Notes under the pieces: model-generated | The model's input: only the letters and a program-made list of their open reading frames with translations | Databases searched by the model: none | Told to the model about the DNA's origin: nothing | Position numbers and translations under genes: made by a program | Shown here: piece by piece, positions 7,559 through 17,383 of the stretch | Layout of the letters: each line of letters starts with the position of its first letter | Numbering within the stretch: the stretch's first letter is position 1 | NCBI GenBank assembly: GCA_012800215.1 | Contig: JAAZJT010000040.1 | Coordinates: 1-23,008 of the forward strand | DNA: 23,008 nucleotides | Direction of reading: 5' to 3' | Origin: Bacillota bacterium | Lineage (GTDB): Bacteria > Bacillota > Dethiobacteria > Dethiobacterales > Dethiobacteraceae

Positions 7559-8761
7559 CTACTCCTTACAGTGTTTATTCATCATTCCCTGTACTTTTAG
7601 GGGCAGCCCAAATAGATTAATAAAACCTTCTGCATCCCGCTGGTTATAAACGTCATCAGCACCGAAGGTTGCTAAATCCTCCCGGTAGAGGGAATTATCT
7701 GACGAGCGGCCGGCCACAATAACATTTCCTTTATAAAGTTTTAAGCGGACAGTACCGGTTACATTGCGCTGCGTACTGTTAAAAAAGGCATCCAATGCTT
7801 CTCTCAGTGGCGTATACCAGAGGCCATAGTAAACAAGTTCACCATATTTAACAGCCGCCATTTCCTTAAAATGGGCAGTTTCACGGTCCAGAGTCAAGGC
7901 TTCAAGTTCACGGTGTGCATAATAAAGCAGTGTGCCGCCCGGCGTTTCATAAATACCGCGGGATTTTATGCCTACTAAACGGTTTTCTACCATATCGACA
8001 CGCCCCACACCATGACGGCCTGCGATGGTATTTAGTGTTGTCAGCAGGGATACAGGGGCAAGAGTTTCGCCGTTAACACTTACCGGTATACCTTGTACAA
8101 AGCCAATTTCCACATATTCCGGGATATCCGGCGCATCAGCCGGGTCTTTTGTGAGTAAAAACATATCTTTCTCGGGTTCTACATTGGGATCTTCTAAAAT
8201 ACCCCCTTCATAACTGACGTGCCACAAGTTGCGGTCCATACTATACGGCTTAGCTTTTGTTACCGGCACCGGAATACCACGCTTCGCAGCATAATCTATG
8301 GCATCTTCACGTGATCTAATCTTCCACTCGCGCCATGGAGCAACAATTTTTAGCTGTGGAGCGAGGGCTTTAACTGTTAATTCAAAGCGCACCTGGTCGT
8401 TGCCTTTACCGGTAGCCCCATGCGCAATGGCGTCAGCCCCTTCTTTTGCCGCAATCTCCACTAAGCGTTTAGCTATGACAGGGCGGGCTATAGCAGTGCC
8501 CAATAAATATTTTTGTTCGTACAGCGCTCCTGATTTAAGCAGGGGGAAAACAAAATCGCGCATAAATTCATCACGTACGTCTTCAATATATAGTTTGCTT
8601 GCACCAGACTGCAGCGCTTTTTCCTGCAAAGGCTCCAATTCCTCACCTTGCCCCACATCGGCTGCCATGGCAATAACCTCTACATTGTAGGTTTCTTTGA
8701 GCCAGCTGATGATAACAGAAGTATCCAAACCACCAGAGTAAGCTAATACTATTTTTTTCAT
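7559..8761 (-). CDS. argG: Argininosuccinate synthase
   Basis: Joins citrulline and aspartate using ATP to make argininosuccinate. The N-terminal PP-loop AYSGGLDTSV starts near residue 7, and GATGKGNDQVRFE, typical of the type 1 family, lies near 110-122. The total is 400 residues, the normal length. The ATG at 8761 is preferred because GGAGG lies 7 bases upstream; the in-frame ATG at 8767 is almost on top of the ribosome site. It lies between argF and argH with short gaps, so it is part of the T-box-controlled operon. Confidence 0.98.
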   Translation of the reverse strand: MKKIVLAYSGGLDTSVIISWLKETYNVEVIAMAADVGQGEELEPLQEKALQSGASKLYIEDVRDEFMRDFVFPLLKSGALYEQKYLLGTAIARPVIAKRLVEIAAKEGADAIAHGATGKGNDQVRFELTVKALAPQLKIVAPWREWKIRSREDAIDYAAKRGIPVPVTKAKPYSMDRNLWHVSYEGGILEDPNVEPEKDMFLLTKDPADAPDIPEYVEIGFVQGIPVSVNGETLAPVSLLTTLNTIAGRHGVGRVDMVENRLVGIKSRGIYETPGGTLLYYAHRELEALTLDRETAHFKEMAAVKYGELVYYGLWYTPLREALDAFFNSTQRNVTGTVRLKLYKGNVIVAGRSSDNSLYREDLATFGADDVYNQRDAEGFINLFGLPLKVQGMMNKHCKE

Positions 8762-8787
8762 GCCCATTCCTCCGTTTGACTTGAAAT

Positions 8788-9717
8788 TTATAATAATTTA
8801 GCCATAATCGCTTTTTGCACATGTAGGCGGTTCTCCGCTTCTGCAATAATCACCGATTGTGGCCCTTCCAACACTTCTTCCGTAATTTCTTCACCGCGGT
8901 GTGCCGGCAGGCAGTGCATAATAATAGCATCTTTTGCTGCCTTGGCTATTAAAGCCAAATTTACCTGATATGGTTTAAAAATTTCCAGGCGCTTTTCCCT
9001 TTCCTTTTCCTGTCCCATACTTACCCAGACATCGGTATAAATTATATCTGCATCCTTGACAGCACACTTTGGATCAGTAGTAACCAATACTGTAGTTCCA
9101 TGAACTCGCGAGTTTTCGAGAGCTTGTGCCACAATGTCTGCCCTGGGCTGATAGTCCTGCGGGCTGGCAACTGCCACGTGCATTCCCATTTTGCTGCAAG
9201 CTAATAGCAGAGAATGAGCCATATTGTTGCCATCTCCCACATAAGCAAGTTTTAAGCCCTGCAGCCTGCCTTTATATTCCCAAATGGTCAACAGGTCTGC
9301 CATGGCCTGGCAGGGATGCAGTAAATCCGTCAGTCCGTTGATAATGGGTATGTCGGCATACTCTGCCAGCTCCAAGGCTTCAGCATGGGCAAAAGTACGA
9401 ATCATAATACCATCTAAATAACGTGAAAGGACGCGTGCCGTATCCTTTATTGTTTCGCCACGCCCTATTTGCAGGTCGCCAGCACTTAAAAAGAGCGCAT
9501 AACCACCTAACTGTGCCATCCCTACTTCAAATGAAACACGAGTTCGTGTAGAGGATTTCTGAAAAATCATGCCCAGCGTTTTTCCCGGCAAAAGAGGATG
9601 GGGTTTACCTTGCTGAAAATCTTTCTTTAACAGAAAAGCAAAATCAAGTATTTCCTGGATTTCAGCCTGGGTAAAATCATTAGTTGTCAAAAAATCTCTT
9701 CCCCTTAATCCGCCCAT
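8788..9717 (-). CDS. argF: Ornithine carbamoyltransferase
   Basis: Transfers the carbamoyl group of carbamoyl phosphate to ornithine to give citrulline. The carbamoyl-phosphate motif SSTRTR, then HPCQ, the DVWVSMGQE loop and the ornithine-site HCLPAHRGEE are all present, so the enzyme should be active. It directly follows carB, whose product is its substrate. The ATG at 9717 (309 residues) is chosen because AAAGGGTGAG precedes it. A GTG at 9726 that overlaps the carB stop is an in-frame alternative with three extra residues. The anabolic role is inferred from its place in a biosynthetic operon. Confidence 0.97.
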   Translation of the reverse strand: MGGLRGRDFLTTNDFTQAEIQEILDFAFLLKKDFQQGKPHPLLPGKTLGMIFQKSSTRTRVSFEVGMAQLGGYALFLSAGDLQIGRGETIKDTARVLSRYLDGIMIRTFAHAEALELAEYADIPIINGLTDLLHPCQAMADLLTIWEYKGRLQGLKLAYVGDGNNMAHSLLLACSKMGMHVAVASPQDYQPRADIVAQALENSRVHGTTVLVTTDPKCAVKDADIIYTDVWVSMGQEKEREKRLEIFKPYQVNLALIAKAAKDAIIMHCLPAHRGEEITEEVLEGPQSVIIAEAENRLHVQKAIMAKLL

Positions 9718-9722
9718 TTCCC

Positions 9723-12700
9723 TCACCCTTTCTTTGCAGCTCTTTTTTGCAAATATTCCTGTAAAGAAATAACCATAGGATGCAGGTGCCCTGTGGCTTT
9801 ACGCATTAATACTTTAAAAAATGCAGCAGTGGTGTCAACTGAAGTTAAGCACGGCACTTTATATTCCACACAAATTCGCCGGACCTGATATCCTGTGGTG
9901 GTAATATTTTTACCATAAGTAGGCGTGTTAACGGCAAAATCAACCTGACCAGTGCGAATTAAATCAAGCACATTGGGCAGCCCCTCTCCTACTTTATTCA
10001 CTGCTTCAACATTAGTCGCACCTGCCTCACGCAGTGCCTGCGCCGTACCGGAAGTAGCATAGATTTTAAAACCAAATTCATTGGCACGTAGTAATAATTT
10101 AATCAGTTCATTTTTGTCTTTATCAGCCACACTGGCAAGTATTTTCCCTCCTTCAGGAAAGGAAAAACCGCTGGCCAGCATGGTTTTATATAAAGCATCT
10201 GCAAATTCACCATCAATACCTAATACTTCACCTGTGGATTTCATTTCCGGCCCCAGAGAAATATCCACCTGCTGCAGTTTGGCAAATGAAAATACAGGAG
10301 CCTTAACTGTTACATAAGGCGGAGGGGCTGCTAAACCATGCTGATAACCCATGCTGCTTAGTGTTTCACCTAACATAATACGCGTTGCCAGTGCCACTAA
10401 AGGAATTCCTGTAACTTTACTGATTATAGGTACAGTCCGGCTGGCACGCGGATTAACTTCCAATACATATACCCGTCCCTCCCAGACCACATACTGGATA
10501 TTTACTAAACCACGTATGCCCAAAGCTAAAGCAATGCGTACCGTATATTCTGTAATAGTTGCTATAATTTTTTCTGAAAGGGATTGGGGCGGGAAAACAG
10601 CCATAGAATCACCCGAATGAACACCGGCACGTTCGATATGTTCAAAAATGCCGGGGATAAACACAGTGGTACCGTCACAGACTGCATCCACCTCTACTTC
10701 CGTACCCAATAAATAACGATCTATTAATACAGGATGCTCTTGTGAAATATTGGCAGCCAGTTTTAAATAAGCGAAGAGCTGTTCTTCATTGTGTACAATT
10801 TGCATGGCACGCCCGCCAATTACATAAGAAGGACGAACAAGCAGCGGAAAACCAAGCCGGTTGGCAGCACCAAGCGCTTCATGCCGGGAGGAAACGGCCA
10901 GCCCATCCGGCTGGGGTATCCCTAAAAGAAACAGTAATTTATTGAATTTCTCACGATCTTCTGCCAAATCAATTGCCTCAACAGGCGTACCCAAAATTTT
11001 CACTCCTGCTGCAGCCAGAGCACCTGTCAGGTTAATAGCCGTCTGACCACCGAATTGGACAACTACTCCTTTAGGTTGCTCCTTTCCCACCACTGCAAGC
11101 ACATCTTCCACCGTAAGGGGCTCAAAATAGAGTTTGTCGGCACAATCAAAGTCAGTAGAAACTGTCTCCGGATTGTTATTGATGATAATAGCCTGACGTC
11201 CTGCCTTTTTAATGGCCCATACACTGTGAACGGAACAATAATCAAACTCAATTCCCTGCCCGATGCGAATGGGACCGGCACCCAGAACAAGTACTTTTTC
11301 CCGTTTGTCGATTGCATACTTTTCTTCCTGGTTATAACTTGAATAATAGTATGGCGAAAAGCTGTCTGCACAGGTATCAACTGTCTTAAATCCCGGGTAA
11401 ATTCCATACTCCTGGCGTTTTGCCTTGATTGCTTCCGCCGTCACGCCCATACATTCAGCAATTTCACTATCGGCAAAACCCAATTGCTTGTAATAACGCA
11501 GCTGCTTTGCTGTTAATTGGAAAAGTGATGAAGCTTGCAGTTCTTTTTCTGCCTTTACTATATTTTTAATTTTTTGAATAAAAAAAGGTGTGATGCCAGA
11601 AACATTTGCTATATATTCCACTGACAGGCCGCGACGCAGTGCTTCTGCCAAGATGAAAATTCGCTCATCGGTTGGCTTTTTTAGTCCCTCCTGTAAACTG
11701 CGCTCACTTACCTGCTCAAGTGCAGGCATGCGCAGGCCGCTTTGGCCAATTTCCAGTGAACGGACCGCTTTGAGCAAAGATTCTTCCACAGTATAACCAA
11801 TAGCCATCACTTCACCCGTGGCTTTCATTTGCGTTCCTAATCGTCTGTCAGCTACTTGGAATTTATCAAAGGGCCAGCGGGGAATCTTAGTAACCACATA
11901 ATTAATGACAGGCTCAATACAAGCTGTGGCTTTATTTGTAAATATTTCCTTAAGCTGCAAACCAATTGCTATTTTTGCCGCAACTTTAGCAATGGGATAG
12001 CCGGTAGCTTTCGAAGCTAAAGCACTGGAGCGGCTAACGCGTGGATTTACTTCTATCACAAAATATTTTTTGCTATGGGGGTGCAAGGCAAATTGTACAT
12101 TGCAACCGCCTTCTATCTTCAGCGCGCGTATTATTTTTATTGCTGCCTCCCGCAGCAGCTGATATTCTGACGCAGATAAAGTTTGAGCCGGTGCGAACAC
12201 AATGGAATCCCCTGTATGCACACCCACCGGATCAAAATTTTCCATAGAACAAATGGTAACGCAGTTATCTAAGGCATCCCGCATTACTTCGAATTCAATT
12301 TCCTTCCACCCCGCCACACTGGTTTCCAGCAATACCTGGTTAATTAAACTATGCTTGAGACCGCGAATAACCACATCCCTGAGTGACTGGGCATCTGTGG
12401 CGAAACCGCCGCCCGAGCCGCCCATGGTATAAGCAGGACGAACAATAAGGGGGTAGCCCACCTGTGCAGCAAAAGATAAAGCTTCATCCAGAGTGGAAAC
12501 AATGGCACTGGGTGGAACAGGTTCACCAATTGCCAGCATTGTATCTTTAAATAGCTCCCGATCTTCTGCTCGCTTAATCGCAGTTAATGGCGTACCTAAA
12601 AGACGAACATTATACTGTGCCAGCACACCTGTCTCAGCCAGCTCTTTTGCTAGATTTAATGCTATCTGCCCGCCTAATGTCGGTAATAAGCCATCGGGGC

Positions 12701-12944
12701 GTTCCCTAGCAATTACTTTTGTTAAGAAGTCAAGATTAAGGGGTTCCAGGTAAACGCGCTCTGCAATCTCCGGATCGGTCATAATGGTGGCCGGGTTACT
12801 ATTAACCAAAACCACTTCACAGCCTTCTTCATGCAGCGCCTTACAAGCTTGTGTACCGGCATAATCAAATTCAGCCGCCTGCCCGATGATAATAGGACCG
12901 GAACCAATGACAAGAACTCGTTGCAACCCTTCTGTTCTCGGCAC
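9723..12944 (-). CDS. carB: Carbamoyl phosphate synthase large subunit
   Basis: Makes carbamoyl phosphate from bicarbonate, ammonia and two ATP; normally the ammonia comes from the small glutaminase subunit CarA. The 1073-residue protein is complete. The N-terminal half starts with VLVIGSGPIIIGQAAEFDYA and carries the ATP-grasp metal motif EVNPRVSRSSA near 299-309. The second half repeats this (VLVLGAGPIRIGQGIEFDYC near 558, EVNPRASRT near 837), followed by a C-terminal MGS-like allosteric domain. The start is GTG, with AAGGAGG 7 bases upstream. It sits between argD and argF, but no carA precedes it: the gap to argD is only 14 bases. CarA must be encoded elsewhere, or the enzyme runs on free ammonia. 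Confidence 0.98.
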   Translation of the reverse strand: MPRTEGLQRVLVIGSGPIIIGQAAEFDYAGTQACKALHEEGCEVVLVNSNPATIMTDPEIAERVYLEPLNLDFLTKVIARERPDGLLPTLGGQIALNLAKELAETGVLAQYNVRLLGTPLTAIKRAEDRELFKDTMLAIGEPVPPSAIVSTLDEALSFAAQVGYPLIVRPAYTMGGSGGGFATDAQSLRDVVIRGLKHSLINQVLLETSVAGWKEIEFEVMRDALDNCVTICSMENFDPVGVHTGDSIVFAPAQTLSASEYQLLREAAIKIIRALKIEGGCNVQFALHPHSKKYFVIEVNPRVSRSSALASKATGYPIAKVAAKIAIGLQLKEIFTNKATACIEPVINYVVTKIPRWPFDKFQVADRRLGTQMKATGEVMAIGYTVEESLLKAVRSLEIGQSGLRMPALEQVSERSLQEGLKKPTDERIFILAEALRRGLSVEYIANVSGITPFFIQKIKNIVKAEKELQASSLFQLTAKQLRYYKQLGFADSEIAECMGVTAEAIKAKRQEYGIYPGFKTVDTCADSFSPYYYSSYNQEEKYAIDKREKVLVLGAGPIRIGQGIEFDYCSVHSVWAIKKAGRQAIIINNNPETVSTDFDCADKLYFEPLTVEDVLAVVGKEQPKGVVVQFGGQTAINLTGALAAAGVKILGTPVEAIDLAEDREKFNKLLFLLGIPQPDGLAVSSRHEALGAANRLGFPLLVRPSYVIGGRAMQIVHNEEQLFAYLKLAANISQEHPVLIDRYLLGTEVEVDAVCDGTTVFIPGIFEHIERAGVHSGDSMAVFPPQSLSEKIIATITEYTVRIALALGIRGLVNIQYVVWEGRVYVLEVNPRASRTVPIISKVTGIPLVALATRIMLGETLSSMGYQHGLAAPPPYVTVKAPVFSFAKLQQVDISLGPEMKSTGEVLGIDGEFADALYKTMLASGFSFPEGGKILASVADKDKNELIKLLLRANEFGFKIYATSGTAQALREAGATNVEAVNKVGEGLPNVLDLIRTGQVDFAVNTPTYGKNITTTGYQVRRICVEYKVPCLTSVDTTAAFFKVLMRKATGHLHPMVISLQEYLQKRAAKKG

Positions 12945-12958
12945 CTTCGCGCCTCCTT

Positions 12959-14143
12959 CTAATCAAGTGCTGTAAGTGCGTTTTGTAGTATTGTGACGGC
13001 AGTATTAAAATCAGCCTCCGTTGCAATTAGCGGTGGCAGAAAGCGCAGAGTTTTCCCACCAATACAGTTAACTAAAAGTCCCTGTTCCTGACATAAGCGC
13101 ACAACTTCAGCTCCGTCGCCGTTTATTTCTAAACCTACCATTAAACCCAGACCTCTCACTGTGACAATCTGAGGAGATGATATCTCAGCCAGTTTTTGTT
13201 TAAAATATTCACCCAAATGACTTACCCTGGCAAGAAAACCATCTGCCAACAAGATATCCATTACAGCATTAGCCGCAGCACAAACAACAGGGTTCCCACC
13301 AAAAGTTGAGGCATGTTCACCAGGAACAAGTGTTTCTGCCGCTTCGCCTTTTGCGCACATGGCACCAATGGGCAAACCTCCGCCTAAAGCTTTAGCCAAG
13401 GTAAAAACATCAGGCTCTACGCCATAATGCTCGTAAGCAAAAAGTTTCCCTGTCCTGCCCATGCCGCACTGAACTTCGTCAAAAATTAAAAGTAAATTAT
13501 GTTCATCACATAAGCGGCGCAGTCCTTGCAAGAACTCTGCAGTAGCAGGATAAACGCCTCCTTCGCCTTGGACAGGCTCCACCAAAATGGCACACGTTTT
13601 ATCGCAAATTTGGTCTGCAAATGACTGTAAATTATTATACTCAGCGTAGCGGAAACCCGGCACCATGGGTTCAAAGCCTTTGTGATATTTTGGCTGCCCG
13701 GTTGCAGTAACAGTAGCTAAGGTACGCCCGTGGAAAGATCTGGAGGCTGTGATAATTTCAAAGGCCTCTCCTTTTTTTTGTTTGCCATATTTGCGGGCTA
13801 ATTTAATGGCTGCCTCATTAGCCTCTGCTCCACTGTTGCAAAAGAAAACTTTATCGGCACAGGAGTGTTTAACGAGCCGCTCGGCAAGGCGGATTTGCGG
13901 CTCAGTATAATACAAATTTGAGGTATGCATTAGTTGTTGTGCCTGCTCGCAAATGGCACTGACAATTTGCGGATGACAATGCCCTAAATTATTAACAGCT
14001 AAACCGCAAACAAAATCAAGATAGCGCTTATTATTTTCATCCCAAACATATACGCCTTCGCCACGTTGTAACAGCAAAGTTGTTTCCGGCTGCCGGTTAT
14101 AGGTATTTATAATATTCTGGCGTTCCAAACTCTTTAAGTCCAA
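12959..14143 (-). CDS. argD: Acetylornithine aminotransferase
   Basis: PLP-dependent class III aminotransferase that makes N-acetylornithine from N-acetylglutamate semialdehyde and glutamate. In its 394 residues, CNSGAEANEAAIKLARK (phosphate-binding loop), the aspartate motif LLIFDEVQCGMGRTG and the PLP-lysine motif TLAKALGGGLPIGA are visible. The start is TTG, with AGGAGGG six bases upstream overlapping the argB stop. The gap to argB is 11 bases. Related class III enzymes can accept other omega-amino substrates, but the operon position settles the role. Confidence 0.97.
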   Translation of the reverse strand: MDLKSLERQNIINTYNRQPETTLLLQRGEGVYVWDENNKRYLDFVCGLAVNNLGHCHPQIVSAICEQAQQLMHTSNLYYTEPQIRLAERLVKHSCADKVFFCNSGAEANEAAIKLARKYGKQKKGEAFEIITASRSFHGRTLATVTATGQPKYHKGFEPMVPGFRYAEYNNLQSFADQICDKTCAILVEPVQGEGGVYPATAEFLQGLRRLCDEHNLLLIFDEVQCGMGRTGKLFAYEHYGVEPDVFTLAKALGGGLPIGAMCAKGEAAETLVPGEHASTFGGNPVVCAAANAVMDILLADGFLARVSHLGEYFKQKLAEISSPQIVTVRGLGLMVGLEINGDGAEVVRLCQEQGLLVNCIGGKTLRFLPPLIATEADFNTAVTILQNALTALD

Positions 14144-14154
14144 AATTCTCCCTC

Positions 14155-15051
14155 CTAACTAGTTACCATGGTACCAATACCATGATCAGTAAAAATCTCC
14201 AGCAGCAAAGAATGGGGCACCCTACCATCAATAATATGGGTACGATTCACTTCATGTTCAAGCGCACGTAAGCAAGCCTCTACTTTAGGAATCATCCCTT
14301 TATTGATCTTGCCCTCTTCAATCAGTTCCAGGGCCTTCGCCTGCGGTAAAGCTGAAATAAGTGAATCCCGGTTTTGCGCATCAGCAAAAATCCCTTCCAC
14401 ATCTGTTAATAAAATTAATTTTTCCGCTTGCAGCGCTGCTGCTAGTTCCCCGGCAACATGGTCAGCGTTAATATTTAAACTCTCGCCTTCCAAGCCTACA
14501 CCGATGGATGAAATTACAGGAATATAACCCTCGCGGCTCAAAGTATATAAAACATCGGGATTAACTTTTATGATATCGCCCACAAAGCCTAAATCAACCG
14601 TTTCCGAACTGCCATGCACCTGCTCTGGAGCACGGCGGCGAGCCACCAACAGATTTGAATCTTTACCGGAAAGACCCACTGCCTTACCGCCAAATTGATT
14701 TATAAGGCTGACAATCTCCTTGTTAACCTTACCTGCAAGCACCATCTCCGTCACTTCCATGGCTTCGGCATCTGTTACACGCAAGCCATTAACAAACACA
14801 GCTTCCTTTCCCAAACGCTGCAGCATGCGCGTTACTTCTGCTCCTCCGCCGTGTACAACGATGGGGTTAATGCCAATGAACTTTAAGAGAATAATATCCA
14901 TCATGACTGATTTTTTTAATTCATCAGAAACCATGGCCTGACCGCCATATTTAATGACAAATGTTTTATTCACAAAAGTACGAATATAAGGCAGAGCCTC
15001 AATTAAAACACCTGCTTTTTCAATCAACCGGTTAACATCATTAGTCATCAT
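14155..15051 (-). CDS. argB: Acetylglutamate kinase
   Basis: Phosphorylates N-acetylglutamate, usually the feedback-controlled step in the cyclic arginine route. It belongs to the amino acid kinase family: KYGGQAM near residue 35 binds phosphate, VHGGGAEVTRML near 65 binds the substrate, and LLTDVEGIF lies in the ATP site region. The ATG at 15051 (298 residues) is chosen because AAAGGAGG lies 5 bases upstream. The frame stays open to 15096, but that would overlap argJ and lacks a ribosome site. The N-terminal helix before the first strand (about 1-28) is the kind found in arginine-sensitive kinases, so arginine inhibition is likely but inferred. Confidence 0.97.
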   Translation of the reverse strand: MMTNDVNRLIEKAGVLIEALPYIRTFVNKTFVIKYGGQAMVSDELKKSVMMDIILLKFIGINPIVVHGGGAEVTRMLQRLGKEAVFVNGLRVTDAEAMEVTEMVLAGKVNKEIVSLINQFGGKAVGLSGKDSNLLVARRRAPEQVHGSSETVDLGFVGDIIKVNPDVLYTLSREGYIPVISSIGVGLEGESLNINADHVAGELAAALQAEKLILLTDVEGIFADAQNRDSLISALPQAKALELIEEGKINKGMIPKVEACLRALEHEVNRTHIIDGRVPHSLLLEIFTDHGIGTMVTS

Positions 15052-15076
15052 CTTCGCCTCCTTTTTCTGATATTTT

Positions 15077-16285
15077 CTAGCTGCGATAACTGGCATTGAT
15101 TTTCACATAATCATAACTTAAATCAGTACCCCAGGCAGTAACTTTTGCTTTGCCCATGTGCAAATCTATGGTGATACGAATATCTCTCTGCTTTAAAATT
15201 TCCGCTGCTTCCTCTTCGTTAAAGGGAAGCCCCTGACCGGCCTGCGCAACTTGCAAATTCCCCAGGAAAACATCTACCCACTCCGGGTAAAACTCCACAT
15301 CTGTCTGCCCCATAGCCGAAACAATACGCCCCCAATTGGCATCCTCACCGAAAAAAGCTGTTTTTACCAAATTGGAAGTCAGAATGCCCCTTGCCAGTTT
15401 TTTTCCGTCAAGCTCGGAGGCAGCATTTTTCACAGTTACCTCGATAAATTTAGTTGCTCCTTCACCATCACGCACAATTTTCTGGGATAGTTCGGTATTG
15501 ACCCGTTGTAATAGCATCAGAAAACGGTGGTAATCTTCATTCTCCTCGCTAATAATCGGGTTACCGGCCATTCCATTAGCTAAGACCACTACTGAATCGT
15601 TAGTGCTCGTATCACCATCTACAGTAATTAAGTTATAAGAACGATCAACCGTATACTGTAGAGCCTTCTGCAGCAAAGAGGGAACAATGGCACAATCAGT
15701 GGTGATAAAGGCCAACATCGTAGCCATATTAGGATGAATCATACCAGAACCTTTAGCAATACCACCGACAGTAACTGTTTGCCCTCCAATCTCCAACGCA
15801 TAAGCAGTGATCTTGGCTGTAAGATCTGTCGTCATAATGGCTTCAGCTGCCAGTGGTCCGCCGTCAACTTTAAGCTGTCCTGCTATGTCTCGGATGCCGC
15901 TTTCCAATTTCGCCATGGGCAGATACTGTCCAATCACACCGGTTGAAGCCACTAACACATCTTGCGGCAGTAGTCCCAACAGTTCGCCCGCCAGCTCTGC
16001 CATCCGCTTAGCATCTTTAAGACCCGTTTCCCCGGTACAGGCATTGGCATTGCCGCTGTTCACAATGATGGCTTGTGCTCTGCCATCTGCTAAATGCTCA
16101 CGGCTGACAATAACGGGAGCTGCCTGGAAACGATTCTTGGTAAACATCCCGGCAGCAGTTGCCGGGACTTGGGAATAAATCAGCGCCAAATCTTTTTTTT
16201 CCTGTTTTTTTATCCCGACTGCAATGCCTGCTGCCATAAAACCATTCGCAGCCGTCACTCCACCCTGAACTTTGCGAAACTTCAT
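15077..16285 (-). CDS. argJ: Glutamate N-acetyltransferase / ornithine acetyltransferase
   Basis: Moves the acetyl group from N-acetylornithine to glutamate, recycling it; bifunctional members also use acetyl-CoA to make N-acetylglutamate. The precursor of 402 residues cuts itself before a threonine in the ATM motif. Here the motif is KGSGMIHPNMATML with Thr189 as the expected new N-terminus and nucleophile. ITVDGDTSTNDSVV and the ending YVKINASYRS are also typical. AGGAGGAA lies 8 bases before the ATG, and argC ends 14 bases upstream. No argA or argE is in the window, which fits a cyclic pathway. Whether the enzyme is mono- or bifunctional cannot be told from sequence alone. Confidence 0.97.
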   Translation of the reverse strand: MKFRKVQGGVTAANGFMAAGIAVGIKKQEKKDLALIYSQVPATAAGMFTKNRFQAAPVIVSREHLADGRAQAIIVNSGNANACTGETGLKDAKRMAELAGELLGLLPQDVLVASTGVIGQYLPMAKLESGIRDIAGQLKVDGGPLAAEAIMTTDLTAKITAYALEIGGQTVTVGGIAKGSGMIHPNMATMLAFITTDCAIVPSLLQKALQYTVDRSYNLITVDGDTSTNDSVVVLANGMAGNPIISEENEDYHRFLMLLQRVNTELSQKIVRDGEGATKFIEVTVKNAASELDGKKLARGILTSNLVKTAFFGEDANWGRIVSAMGQTDVEFYPEWVDVFLGNLQVAQAGQGLPFNEEEAAEILKQRDIRITIDLHMGKAKVTAWGTDLSYDYVKINASYRS

Positions 16286-16299
16286 TACTTACGTTCCTC

Positions 16300-17319
16300 C
16301 TACTTGAGACCCGCTTCTTCGGGCCATCCCATCATGATATTCATATTTTGTACCGCCTGCCCTGCTGCACCTTTTACCAGGTTATCGATGGCAGAAACAA
16401 TTATCAGTCGCCCTGTGCGGGGATCCAGTCGGAAAGCTAAATCACAAAAATTGGTGCCGCTAACATGTTTGGTTTCCGGCAGTTCCGTTGGAGGTAACAG
16501 CCGTATAAAGGGCTCATCAATATAATGCTTTTGGTAAGCAGCCCTAATGGCCGACTCATCTGTCCCTGCTGCACTGCGCACATAAATGGTAGAGAGTATG
16601 CCACGAATCATCGGCACTAAATGCGGAGTAAAGAGTAAAGTAACAGTTTTGCCGGCCACACTACTTAGCTCCTGTTCAATTTCCGGTGTGTGCTGATGGG
16701 CTGCTACTTTATAAGCCTTAAAGTTTTCCGTACACTCCGGGAAATGATACGCTTGTTTAGGTGAACGGCCGGCGCCGGAAACACCGGACTTGGCATCAAC
16801 AATAATATCTTCAGTCTCAATTAAACCCTCAGCAAGCAACGGTTTAAGCGCTAGTAAAACACTAGTGGGGTAGCAGCCAGGATTAGCAATTAGTTTTGCT
16901 TTTTTAATCTGCTCACGGTTGTATTCCGGCAGGCCATAAACACTAAGTGACAAGTTTTCCTTACTGCTATGTTCGTAGCCATACCAGGTCGGATATAGGG
17001 AAGCATCCTTTAACCGGAAATCACCGCTAAAATCCACTATCTTTTTGCCAGTCTCTAAAAGTTTAGGTACCTCTTTAACCGATAGACCATGCGGCAGAGC
17101 AGCAAAAATAAAATCACATGCTGCTACTTTTTTTAAATCAAGTTTTTCCAGCGGCAACTCACAAACAGCACGAAACTCCGGATAAACCTGATCAAAACGC
17201 TGACCACTGAAGCTTTCACTGGTTATGTAATAAGGCCGGGCATAGGGATGATGAACCAAAATGCTTACTAACTCTTTTCCTGCATACCCAGTTGCGCCTA
17301 AAACAGCCACTTTAAACAT
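16300..17319 (-). CDS. argC: N-acetyl-gamma-glutamyl-phosphate reductase
   Basis: NADPH-dependent reduction of N-acetylglutamyl phosphate to the semialdehyde. The Rossmann start MFKVAVLGATGYAGKEL, the active-site cysteine in NPGCYPTS and the conserved HQHTPEIEQEL are present. The ATG at 17319 gives 339 residues and has AAAGGTAGGTG upstream at good spacing; two in-frame TTG codons just before it are less likely. It is the first gene of the arginine operon and lies directly behind the T-box leader. Confidence 0.97.
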   Translation of the reverse strand: MFKVAVLGATGYAGKELVSILVHHPYARPYYITSESFSGQRFDQVYPEFRAVCELPLEKLDLKKVAACDFIFAALPHGLSVKEVPKLLETGKKIVDFSGDFRLKDASLYPTWYGYEHSSKENLSLSVYGLPEYNREQIKKAKLIANPGCYPTSVLLALKPLLAEGLIETEDIIVDAKSGVSGAGRSPKQAYHFPECTENFKAYKVAAHQHTPEIEQELSSVAGKTVTLLFTPHLVPMIRGILSTIYVRSAAGTDESAIRAAYQKHYIDEPFIRLLPPTELPETKHVSGTNFCDLAFRLDPRTGRLIIVSAIDNLVKGAAGQAVQNMNIMMGWPEEAGLK

Positions 17320-17351
17320 CAACAAACACCTACCTTTAAATTATTCTTAAC

Positions 17352-17383
17352 AAAAAACCTCTCATCCTTTAAAGGACGAGAGG
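17352..17383 (-). terminator. T-box terminator hairpin
   Basis: The minus strand has CCTCTCGTCCTT paired with AAGGATGAGAGG around a two-base loop, with one G-T pair, followed by TTTTTT. The left arm overlaps the region needed by the antiterminator that contains the T-box sequence just upstream. Confidence 0.92.
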
